A DNA stretch of 9,814 nt, taken from contig JAWXBI010000053.1 of the NCBI GenBank assembly GCA_034439915.1, positions 1 to 9,814 of the forward strand, written 5' to 3'. The position numbers and the translations under genes were made by a program. The notes below the pieces were generated by a model, which worked only from the letters and a program-made list of their open reading frames with translations, was not told the DNA's origin and did not search any database. Source of the DNA: JADJLQ01 sp034439915 (GTDB lineage: Bacteria; Bacteroidota; Bacteroidia; Chitinophagales; Saprospiraceae). Of this stretch, positions 1 through 8,300 are shown in pieces. How positions within the stretch are numbered: the stretch's first letter is position 1; every line of letters starts with the position of its first letter.

Positions 1-2088
1 ACAGCTATCCATAACCACTAATGACAATCCCCTCCTCGATTGAACCATCTGTTCCAGGTTCACAGTGATAGAAACGACTTTGCCTGCCTGGTAACCTCCG
101 GATTTGATTTGAACTGGTATACGTCGTATTCCGCATTTCAGGGTGTCATTTAATTCAACTACGGTGTTCATCGAAATGGATTGTTTCTTAACCTTTTGTC
201 CTTGAAGAATAAACGCCCAGGAAGATCCATATCGAAGAGAATCACCATTCAACCCCAATTGCTTTAAATAATCCCTGGTGGAGTGTTTCAGGTGTAAAAC
301 CCCTTCTTCATAAACTGATCCCAGGATGATATGATTAATGTTTAATTTTAAATAATCTATTAAAGGGACCGGATCACTGTGCAGAATCCCAACCATGGAC
401 CCGGGATCAAACCGGTCAAGATCAATCCTGCTTTTTATGGAATCCGAAACAAAAATCCGGTAACGGTCAAACTGAAAAGAAATCCCTTTAATTTCCCGCA
501 ACCATCTTTGATGCAATGAAACTGAATCGGTATGAGTAATGATCAAATCCCCGGGATACCTGCTAAGATAAGAGGGCATATCCTGAAGGCTATCCCGGAA
601 AGCCTTGCCAATATATGCCGGAAAGCGCGCGCCGTATCCCGTGGATATCGGTTTTTTTTCGCGTTGAGCCAGATCCGTAAAATAAATGTAGTCACCAAAA
701 TCGGCAATGGTCGATGAATAGGGTGGATAAATAATCACCTTATCACATTTAGAAATCAGGAATCGGATTTGATCGATATAAGCCAACTGAAAAGGCGGTT
801 GGTCTATATAAGGTTTGCGTTTCCAGAGCGGCGTAAGGTCGAACGCTTGAAGGAACAATGTCGAAATCACCAAAGCATACTTTACCGTCGTCGAGGTATG
901 GAGTTGATATAATTTTTTGCAGGAGAAATAAAGAATGAAATAAAACAGGGGCCAACTGAACCGGCCGGTGCCCCGGAAGGTCCTCGAGATATAATCATTG
1001 TACCCCCAATCGATGAATAGATACTCTCCCAGGGCCCATTTAGGGCTTAAGGCAAATACAAAAAACAACAAACAAATTATAAAATACATATTGACTGACT
1101 GGTTACGAATTGGCAAGGCTGGTTTTTTTACGTTAACCTGATGTTTTAAAAAATTTACCGTCAGGATAATTAATATAAACAGCACTCCTAATCCCAGGTA
1201 GGCTATGCCTTCCCCTTGTCCGTCGCCGTAATACTTAAAACTTGGCCCCCAACGACCTACATCCCAGGCATTAAAAAATGTATTCAAATTTGCTGAATAC
1301 CGACCTAATCCTTCGGACAACTGTCCTTTAAACAAAAATGCCCCGCTCAAATACCATCCGGTCAAAGTGAGAAGTATGAATACCAGGATCTGTTTCCAGA
1401 AATTCCATATCGTTATTTTCAGGTCCAGTTTTAGCCGAAGAGGAACTGCGGTAGCCAATCCTAAAACCATAAACAATAAATAAGGATGGATCAAACTGGT
1501 CATGAAAACAACCCGATATAAATGCCGGAAAATTTTTGCCTTTTCCCAGTTATCCCGGTTTAGATAAATAAAAAGGGAATACAGGATGACCCATTGACCA
1601 CATAGTGCTGCATGCCCAAACCGGGCAATCAGGACTACTGCTCCTGTAAACAGGGGCGCCAGCAACCACCTTAGCCCTCTCCCCCATCCAATATGTTTTA
1701 AGAGGATAACTCCGAAATACGTATTTAAAATAAAACACAAGGCATACCAAAATCCGAAATATTGAAAATCATTGGGCAAAAAAAACCTGATCATTTTAAA
1801 TAAAAAAGCCAAAAGGGGAATTGAATCGGTATACATAATGCTATTGTACATCGGATAGGCGTAGCCTTCCAATTTTCCAGGAGGCCAGGCCCAGGCCGTA
1901 TCTTTAAAATATTCCCAGGATAAATAATGATATACAATATCGCTGCCGGGGAGTAATAACCAGGAGGTAAATGCCGGATTAATTTTATCCAGGCCCACCA
2001 CCAATTCCATAAATGCCAGTCCCAGCAGCACGGAAAACAGCAGGTCCGGAACCGGTCCAGAAAATAAATTATTTTTCGGAGGATGCAT
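1..2088 (-). CDS. DUF6311-type polytopic membrane protein (putative GT-C glycosyltransferase) with C-terminal ILEI/PANDER-like domain; 3' end beyond window
   Basis: The reading frame is open without interruption from the ATG at 2088 to the window edge: 696 codons and no stop, so the C-terminus is missing. Residues 1-416 are a multi-span membrane region of about ten or eleven hydrophobic segments. It has the hallmarks I associate with DUF6311: INPAFTSWLL (36-45), GSDIVYHYLSW with Asp50 in the first outer loop, YTDSIPLLAFLFK (86-98), FQYFGFW (108-114), GQGEGIAYLGLG (291-302) and FRGTGRFSWPLFY (371-383). Members resemble GT-C sugar transferases that use lipid-linked donors on the outer face of the inner membrane; Asp50 is a candidate catalytic acid by analogy. 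From residue 417 the chain is soluble and presumably periplasmic. Residues about 535-632 resemble an interleukin-like EMT inducer (ILEI/PANDER) domain: ILGSVYEEG (588-596), LKHSTRDYLKQLGL (600-613), LRYGSSWAFI (618-627). A beta-rich stretch follows to the edge. The start overlaps the upstream gene by 20 nt. Membrane family fairly sure; tail domain probable; substrate unknown. Confidence 0.85.
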   Translation of the reverse strand, partial: MHPPKNNLFSGPVPDLLFSVLLGLAFMELVVGLDKINPAFTSWLLLPGSDIVYHYLSWEYFKDTAWAWPPGKLEGYAYPMYNSIMYTDSIPLLAFLFKMIRFFLPNDFQYFGFWYALCFILNTYFGVILLKHIGWGRGLRWLLAPLFTGAVVLIARFGHAALCGQWVILYSLFIYLNRDNWEKAKIFRHLYRVVFMTSLIHPYLLFMVLGLATAVPLRLKLDLKITIWNFWKQILVFILLTLTGWYLSGAFLFKGQLSEGLGRYSANLNTFFNAWDVGRWGPSFKYYGDGQGEGIAYLGLGVLFILIILTVNFLKHQVNVKKPALPIRNQSVNMYFIICLLFFVFALSPKWALGEYLFIDWGYNDYISRTFRGTGRFSWPLFYFILYFSCKKLYQLHTSTTVKYALVISTLFLQAFDLTPLWKRKPYIDQPPFQLAYIDQIRFLISKCDKVIIYPPYSSTIADFGDYIYFTDLAQREKKPISTGYGARFPAYIGKAFRDSLQDMPSYLSRYPGDLIITHTDSVSLHQRWLREIKGISFQFDRYRIFVSDSIKSRIDLDRFDPGSMVGILHSDPVPLIDYLKLNINHIILGSVYEEGVLHLKHSTRDYLKQLGLNGDSLRYGSSWAFILQGQKVKKQSISMNTVVELNDTLKCGIRRIPVQIKSGGYQAGKVVSITVNLEQMVQSRRGLSLVVMDSC

Positions 2089-3808
2089 AAATTTTTAATC
2101 CCTTAATACATAGTTCATTTTGGCTGGGGTTCCAGACATACACCTTCACCTTCTCGTAATTTTTGGCCGGACCGGTGGTAGTCAGATCAATCCGGGATTC
2201 GTCCCCATCATTCAAAAAACGGTGCAGGCGGATCAATACGGTTTTTACCACATCTTCTCCCTGAACAAACTGGACAACAAGCTGGGCCATTTGCCAGGTA
2301 TCCCATTCTTTCCTTGGACTGGATACCAGGATATCCACTTTAAATTTTCCGGCAGTGATCTTACCTTGAAACAAATCGACAATAGCGGAGCCTTTCGGAC
2401 AACTAATGGAATCAGGGGCATAGATGGTATCGAGTAAGACTATGGCCGTACGTTCATTCAACACTACCGGTGGTTCATTAGTGTCCAGGATTTTTTTCGA
2501 TTCCGGATTATTTTCTGATTGCAACAGAGTATGCCAGAAATAAGCCTTGTTCATCATGCCCGCTTCATAGATCCCTCCGCGGTGAGCGTGATGAGTCAGC
2601 CACAAATTGTAATAAGTAGCCAAAACCATACTGATAATCAAAATGAGTTTAACAGGTTTTACGGGCCAGCCATATTTAAAAGCAGTGGTTATCCCCAGTA
2701 TAAAAACTGGATAATGCTGGACCAAAGCCCTTTGTCCCAGGCTGCCACCATAAGTCCATTCGTCCCAGGCGAATGTCAGGTATAAACTGGCTAAGACAAA
2801 AGCTGTGACCATCCACTTCCAGGATGACTTAAAAACCCACATTAAAACAATGCCCACCAAACTCAGTACCATCAGTGGCGAATAAACCAACCAACCGGCA
2901 CGGTAACTGAATAGACCCTGTAAAATATGATGTCCTTCCAGCCAACTAAATCCTTGCTCCTGGTAACTGTATACGATCCATTCACCGGACACATATTTCC
3001 AGTAAACAATTTGAATTAAAGGGCATATCAGGAAAATACCAAACCCCTTCATCAACCAACCCAAATGGCTAAGTAAAAAACGGAACCGGTTCTTCAAAGC
3101 ATCCCAGGAATTTATACCCCAGCCGATGACCAGGATACCACTGATGAGTTCCGTCGGCCTGATCAAAGCCATTAAACCCATTATAAAACAGACAACATAA
3201 AACCATTTGACCTTGTTGGTGTAGTAAAATTGATAGGTACAGATCAGCAGTCCGACATAGAGGGTGAATAAATAATTGTGGCTCATGGCACCCGTAATGG
3301 AAGCGTAATCAAAATAGTTGGTGCCTAATACCATGGCCCATATACTCAAGCCCACTACGGTATCACTGCAATATTTTAACAACAGCCACCTCAAACCAAT
3401 CAGGCCAATAAATGCATAGATCAGGCTACCCGCGGATATGAAGAACTGGTAAACCGGCGAATATCCATCAGCCGTTAATCCCATCGTTTTCGCCAGGAAA
3501 TGAGCAACCAAAAAAAAGGGGGAATACAGGATGGCCAGACCTCCCGTGTATTTCATCACCTGGTTGCCCGAACGGTGGGTAAAAGATTGATAAGGGCTGC
3601 TGCTGGGATAATATTTTTCGTCAATGCTTTTCTTAAATTCTAATTTTTTGAGGTCCCCGTAAATAAATAAGGCAGGCAGGTATAAATAATACCCGGATAC
3701 ATCCCAACTGATAGTAGCTTCGGTGCGGGGCATTTTCCATTTGGGGTAATAGACCAATGCACTCCATGCAAGGGCCAAACATCCGATAATCACCGCCCAT
3801 TTTGACAT
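2069..3808 (-). CDS. GT-C-like integral membrane glycosyltransferase with C-terminal beta-rich domain
   Basis: This 579-residue protein has about ten to twelve hydrophobic segments between residues 4 and 400, followed by a soluble tail of about 170 residues. The order of features fits Bacteroidota GT-C (family-39-like) transferases: an N-terminal helix; an outer loop with ISWDVSGYYLYLPA (33-46), whose Asp36 is the likely catalytic acid by analogy; LIRPTELISG (215-224) at a membrane boundary; SYRAGWLVYSP (301-311); and WDEWTYGGSLGQR (348-360). Known relatives move a sugar from a polyprenyl-phosphate donor to a glycan, lipid or protein at the periplasmic face; the acceptor here cannot be deduced. 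The tail (about 450-579) has alternating hydrophobic residues such as KFKVDILVS and VKVYVWN, suggesting a beta-sandwich, perhaps for carbohydrate binding. The ATG at 3808 lies 1 nt after the methyltransferase stop (TGATATG), and the 3' end overlaps the DUF6311 gene by 20 nt, so it sits mid-operon. No Shine-Dalgarno is visible. Confidence 0.85.
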   Translation of the reverse strand: MSKWAVIIGCLALAWSALVYYPKWKMPRTEATISWDVSGYYLYLPALFIYGDLKKLEFKKSIDEKYYPSSSPYQSFTHRSGNQVMKYTGGLAILYSPFFLVAHFLAKTMGLTADGYSPVYQFFISAGSLIYAFIGLIGLRWLLLKYCSDTVVGLSIWAMVLGTNYFDYASITGAMSHNYLFTLYVGLLICTYQFYYTNKVKWFYVVCFIMGLMALIRPTELISGILVIGWGINSWDALKNRFRFLLSHLGWLMKGFGIFLICPLIQIVYWKYVSGEWIVYSYQEQGFSWLEGHHILQGLFSYRAGWLVYSPLMVLSLVGIVLMWVFKSSWKWMVTAFVLASLYLTFAWDEWTYGGSLGQRALVQHYPVFILGITTAFKYGWPVKPVKLILIISMVLATYYNLWLTHHAHRGGIYEAGMMNKAYFWHTLLQSENNPESKKILDTNEPPVVLNERTAIVLLDTIYAPDSISCPKGSAIVDLFQGKITAGKFKVDILVSSPRKEWDTWQMAQLVVQFVQGEDVVKTVLIRLHRFLNDGDESRIDLTTTGPAKNYEKVKVYVWNPSQNELCIKGLKIYASSEK

Positions 3809-3809
3809 A

Positions 3810-4670
3810 TCACGGATTTATTGTAAACCAAAATGAGCCACCGTGTTTTTCTATTTGAGCTGGCAGATACTGCCACAAACCAGCATCCATTTCATTTTGA
3901 AAAATCTCCTGTCTGGACATCCAATAGGCTGGAAATAAAACTTCCATTTTTCCCGGCCATCCAAATTGCAGCAACTGGGCTAATACATATTGTTCATTAT
4001 AACCTCTGCTAACCATATCTTCCGGGTAATCGAAAGGTAAATAAATATCATGGATCTGGATGAAGACCCCTGGTGCCAGTCTAGGCAGGATTTCCATAAA
4101 AAACACGGTCACATCGGAATTTGGCAGTGCCAGGTGGGAACCGTCAAAAAACAAGATATCTCCGGGCTTTAATTGGTTAAAAATTTGAAATCCGGTTAGA
4201 TTTTCCAATGCCATCGGCAAGACTACATCTGCCAACTGGCTCAACTTCCTCCGGGGTTGGGGATCTATGCAGGTAATTTGGGTGGATAACTGCCCGTCCT
4301 GTATGGCTCTGCGCATAACAGCAGTACTGTGCCCGCTTCCGATTTCAATGATTTTCGCCGGTTTTTGTTCCCTCACCAGGGTATAGAGAAATACCAGGTC
4401 CAGCCCGGGTAAATAATTATTTTTCCAATACACTGAATGGGATTCTCCGGGAAGGGCGACCGGAATGGATTTAAAGGTGTCTAAATAGGATAAAACAGAA
4501 GGAATATACCGTTTATAATTATCGAAATTTTGTTCAAGGTTCGATTGTATATGCTGGTTAATCGGCAGATTTTGCTGATACCGGGACACCGGCTTCCATG
4601 GATAATCCAGCAAGATTATTTTTCCTTGAATAGTATTTCTCGCTTTTTTTAAAAATGCTTTAAAACCCAT
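3810..4670 (-). CDS. class I SAM-dependent methyltransferase (Methyltransf_24-like)
   Basis: This is a cytoplasmic protein of 286 residues with no membrane segment. A Rossmann methyltransferase core occupies about residues 85-235: motif I, IIEIGSGHSTAVM (107-119), forms the SAM-binding glycine loop; ITCIDPQP (132-139) puts an acidic residue, Asp136, at the end of strand 2 for the SAM ribose; DILFFDGSH (171-179) and FIQIHDIYLPFDYP (203-216) match the later strands of the family, where DGSH and HD residues line the active site. The N-terminal 80 residues are a less conserved helical cap. Relatives often sit in surface-polysaccharide or glycolipid loci and are thought to O-methylate sugars or their precursors. 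That role is inferred here from the two downstream GT-C proteins; the sequence does not identify the substrate. The ATG shares one base with the preceding stop (TGATG), pointing to translational coupling. Superfamily assignment is firm. Confidence 0.9.
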   Translation of the reverse strand: MGFKAFLKKARNTIQGKIILLDYPWKPVSRYQQNLPINQHIQSNLEQNFDNYKRYIPSVLSYLDTFKSIPVALPGESHSVYWKNNYLPGLDLVFLYTLVREQKPAKIIEIGSGHSTAVMRRAIQDGQLSTQITCIDPQPRRKLSQLADVVLPMALENLTGFQIFNQLKPGDILFFDGSHLALPNSDVTVFFMEILPRLAPGVFIQIHDIYLPFDYPEDMVSRGYNEQYVLAQLLQFGWPGKMEVLFPAYWMSRQEIFQNEMDAGLWQYLPAQIEKHGGSFWFTINP

Positions 4671-5134
4671 CAGGATTTATTTAGATTATAAGTCCTCCAT
4701 ACCGAGATCAGCATCCGGAAAGGCATCATCAGGCTTACCAGGATACTGCCTACAGCAAAGAATATAAATTCCGAAGGTATGTATTTGGCCAAAGCAAGTT
4801 GCCTGGATTCAGTGAGGTGTGCAGTAATCGTCTGAATCCCTTCTTCATCAATAAAATTTTGAAACAAACCCAATTGACGAATGGAATACAACATGATCCA
4901 GATGGCGCCAATACCCAAAATCACTTTGAATAACTGTACCTTATGAAATGGAGTGGTTTTAAGAAGTAATAACCATCGTAAAAAAGTGATGAACACCATG
5001 ATAAAGTAGATATTGGTCCGTTCAAACGGGAAACCATATATCTCCAGCCGGATGGGCAAAATGACCAGGCAGACCACCACTCCGGTCAGGATAAACCAAA
5101 TCAATTCGATCAGCCACGGATTTAATGCCTTCAT
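4670..5134 (-). CDS. small four-helix membrane protein of unknown function, first gene of the operon
   Basis: This 154-residue protein has four predicted transmembrane helices, at about 8-27, 42-58, 68-88 and 120-138, short basic loops (for example FLRW, MPFRMLISVWR) and a C-terminus ending LNKS. The longest soluble loop lies between helices 3 and 4 and carries FQNFIDEEG (91-99), the most distinctive motif. It resembles a conserved but unnamed Bacteroidota membrane protein, from memory rather than from a search; no catalytic motif is visible. The ATG at 5134 is the only convincing start: a good TAnnTTTG -7 element ends 16 nt upstream, giving a very short leader, and no Shine-Dalgarno is present. 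Its stop shares a base with the methyltransferase start. Leading an operon of two polytopic transferases, it could be an accessory membrane subunit, but this is speculation. Confidence 0.75.
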   Translation of the reverse strand: MKALNPWLIELIWFILTGVVVCLVILPIRLEIYGFPFERTNIYFIMVFITFLRWLLLLKTTPFHKVQLFKVILGIGAIWIMLYSIRQLGLFQNFIDEEGIQTITAHLTESRQLALAKYIPSEFIFFAVGSILVSLMMPFRMLISVWRTYNLNKS

Positions 5135-5150
5135 TTCGTGTTGAAGGTAT

Positions 5151-5158
5151 CAAATATA
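5151..5158 (-). promoter_or_regulatory. putative Bacteroidota-type -7 element (TATATTTG) of the minus-strand operon
   Basis: Read on the minus strand, the eight bases are TATATTTG, an exact match to the TAnnTTTG -7 consensus of the Bacteroidota primary sigma factor. It ends 16 nt before the ATG at 5134, so transcription would start roughly 10 nt before the gene, a short leader. No TTG-type -33 element lies at the usual spacing of about 19-21 nt; the nearest, TTTTG at 5200-5196, is 37 nt away. The call therefore rests on the -7 match and its position. Confidence 0.4.
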
Positions 5159-5188
5159 TAAGTAAGGCCATTCCATTTGGCTAATTAC

Positions 5189-5208
5189 GGGTATACAAAA
5201 TTATACCC
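5189..5208. promoter_or_regulatory. perfect 7-bp inverted repeat in the divergent intergenic region, possible operator
   Basis: GGGTATA (5189-5195) and its exact reverse complement TATACCC (5202-5208) flank a 6-nt spacer, CAAAAT. The hexamer ATACCC recurs directly at 5211-5216. The dyad lies about 30 bp upstream of the operon's -7 element and 145 bp before the giant gene, a place where a regulator could act on either unit. The stem is AT-containing and has no following T-run, so a terminator is unlikely. The rest of the 218-bp gap (5135-5352) is very AT-rich, particularly 5221-5340. It contains only near matches to a -7 element for the plus-strand gene, such as TAATTTG at 5289-5295, which is one base short in spacing. 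I cannot name that promoter. Confidence 0.3.
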
Positions 5209-5352
5209 AGATACCCTAATATTTACAGAGAATTTTTTTTCTATGTAATCTATTAAAAAACATAGGCTAATAGATATTTTTTGTTAAATAATTTGTTATT
5301 TTTAATTGCTTTTTCGATATTTTTTTTATATATCCCTGAAAAACAGTTGCTT

Positions 5353-8300
5353 ATGGTCCCTTCTTTTACAAAACACACGCTTCACAAATCATTTATTATT
5401 ATCGGCATTCTCTCTGCGCTGGCAGCCCTGGCAATCCCGGTATGGAAAAAAACTGAAATTCCACTGGGTACTTCCAATTCAATGACGTTGGAAAAAGAAG
5501 CCTCAGTATTTTTATTCTCACCTTCTGTCACCGATACGATCTATGTGGACTCTTCTGCCACCGGTGCCAATAATGGAACATCCTGGTCTGATGCATTCAC
5601 CACGTTGCAACCTGCTTTAGCAGCATCTAAATTTTGCGATACCATCCTGGTTGCTAAAGGAACATATTATCCGGATACCATAGGCGGTGTGGTATTTAAT
5701 AAAGACCTCAGTTTCAATATAAGAGATTCAATAGTTTTATTGGGTGGATTTCCAACTGGAGGCGGCGCCCTGGACCAGAGAGATTGGCTATGTAATAAAA
5801 CGATCCTCAGTGGAGATATCGATCAAAACGGGGATACCGTGAACAATAGTTACCATGTGGTTTTTACCACAGGATCCGATTCATCTCTTTTAGTTGACGG
5901 ATTTTGTATTACAGGAGGCAATGCCATTCAGGCAAATGCTTTTCCTACTTTCAGTGGCGGCGGCGGCGGATGGTACAATGACGGTTCATCCGGCCGACCT
6001 TCGTATCCTACTATAAGAAATTCCATTTTCAGTAATAACTACGCTGTATTGGGCGGCGCAATGTTCAATAATGGATTTTCAGGTGTGAGCAGTCCGAGAT
6101 TAATCAATTGTATATTCAGAGGGAATTCTGTAAGAGAAACGGGTGGTGCGATGACAAATTTAGGATTATTAGGCAGCAGCAGTCCGAGATTAATCAATTG
6201 TATTTTTAGTGGCAATGATGCTGACTTACAAGGTGGAGCCATTGCCAATTCAGGCATTTTTGGAGGGTCCTCCCTTCCGATATATATTAATTGTGTTTTC
6301 AGCGGCAACCAAGCCTCAAATTTTGGTGGAGTAATGTTTAATCAAGGTGTACTTCCTCCTGGAAACAATGGTTCAAGGGGAATTTGTGCTCCTGTTTTAC
6401 GCAATTGTATTGTATGGAACAATGACGCTCTGGTTACCGGAGATGTTTTTTACAACGATTCAGCGACTCCGGTTATTTCCTATAATATATTTCAAACTAA
6501 TTATGTCGGTGTAAACAGTCCCAATTGCGTGAATTGTGTAATTGACCAGGGTAACAATAAATACTCTACGGATCCGCTATTCATATTTGCACCTCCCGCA
6601 GGATTATCTACTGCCGGCAATTTTCATGTAATTGCAGGTTCGCCCGCTATAGATATGGGTTTTAATGCCTTTAATAATTACCCTACAGATCTGGATGCCA
6701 AACCGAGGATATTCAATGGAACTATTGACATTGGAGTCTATGAATTTGGTGAATTGATTTCATGCACAGTTTATTCCGGATTGACGAAAATCTATGTAGA
6801 CTCATCAGCTACAAGTGGCAATAACGGTCTTACCTGGGACAATGCATTTACTGATCTCCAGGATGCGCTGGCAGTAGCGAGATTCTGTGGGGTAGATACT
6901 ATATTGGTTGCACAGGGCACCTATTATCCAAGCGATACTACTTATTTTTTGGATACTTGTACCGGAGATACTATCAATACCTTATTACCTAACCGCTTCA
7001 TTTCATTTAATATTCCTGAATCTGTGGTTTTGCTTGGTGGATTTCCTACAGGTGGAGATATTATAGGTGATCCATATGATACTAGGGATTGGAACTGTAA
7101 TAAAACAATTCTTTGTGGAGAAATTCAGCAAGATGGAGATAATACCAATAATAGTTATCATGTGGTTTATACCCGGAACGTAGGTACTGCAGTATTTGTT
7201 GATGGCTTTTTTATTTCTGAAGGTTATGCAAGTGGACTCATTGGGGATAATGCACTTGGAGGCGGGTGGTATAATATTGCAAACGGGAATGATACCAGTA
7301 GTCCTGTGATAGTCAATAGTACCCTGGAAAACAATTATGCCATTGTGGGTGGGGGTATGGCCACCTTCGCTGATACCGGAGTAGCCAGTATTTTCATCTC
7401 ACATACCCAATTCAGAGGAAATACGGGGGATAACGAAGCTGGAGGATTAAATGCTGAAATTCGTCAGGGTCGGGCAGATATCTATATTACCAATTCTATA
7501 TTTTCCGGAAATTTTTCTGGTCTGGATGCTGATGCCAGCGCCATTTATTTGTTTCCAGGTTTCGGCTTAGACACGATGGACCTGAACATGATTAACTCGG
7601 TGGTTAGCGGCAACGCATCCAATCCGGCTATCGGCCATAATAATGAAAGAGCGGGATCCTTAATCATAAATTCGATCTTTTGGAATAACACCGGAGATTT
7701 TAGTTTTGGTATCAGCCCATCTGAATTTTCATTAAGAAATACAATGCACGATGGAGCCGCAGCTTATACAGACCTGGGAGGAAATAAAATAGATCAGGAT
7801 CCTAAATTTTTATCGTCACCTCTATCAGGAGATGCACCTACTATTGAAGGTGATTTTCACGTAAAGTTCACCTCACCAGCTATCAATATGGGAGATAATT
7901 CCGCTAATACAGAACTTACCGATTTTGAAGGAAATGCACGGATTCAAAACAACATCATTGATATAGGCGCTTATGAATATGGTGCTCCCGATTGTGGTTT
8001 GTATGCAGGTATATTATACGTTGACTCTACCGCTACCGGTGCTAATAATGGAAGTAATTGGGACAGCGCTTTCGTAGATTTACAAACTGCATTACAGATT
8101 GCTTTTTTCTGCGATATAGATACCATATTTGTGGCTCAGGGTACTTATTATCCAGATGTGGCGGATACCGTTTACGCTTGTGATGGCAGTATTGATACTA
8201 TCTACTCACTGGATAGGACCGTTTCGTTTCTGATCCCGGACTCTACGGTGGTAATGGGCGGTTATCCTTCCGGAGGTATTGGAAACAGGGATTGGCGATG

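Noticed and set aside
532..955. Short frames at 532-717 (+) and 749-955 (-).
   Set aside because: Both lie inside the continuous DUF6311 gene in other frames and show no protein-like features.
1550..1750. Short minus-strand frame of 66 codons.
   Set aside because: It is an out-of-frame shadow of the DUF6311 gene, whose own frame carries conserved membrane motifs here.
1..2088. Possible broken or frameshifted gene at the left edge, since only short stop-bounded frames appear there at first sight.
   Set aside because: Line-by-line translation from the ATG at 2088 gives one uninterrupted frame to base 1 with continuous family motifs. It is truncated only by the window.
2120..2785. Plus-strand frames at 2120-2437 and 2519-2785.
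   Set aside because: They are antisense to the 579-residue membrane protein, with no start signals and no recognisable domains.
5189..5208. Rho-independent terminator.
   Set aside because: The stem is only 7 bp and AT-containing, no T-run follows directly, and it lies between divergent gene starts where no transcript needs to end.
6039..6308. Minus-strand repetitive, proline-rich frame of 89 codons.
   Set aside because: Its apparent repeats are the complement of the 30-codon rungs of the giant plus-strand gene, so it is a shadow.
6000..6400. Regularly spaced repeats suggesting a CRISPR-like array.
   Set aside because: The period is exactly 30 codons in frame, the copies are degenerate, and they encode beta-helix rungs.
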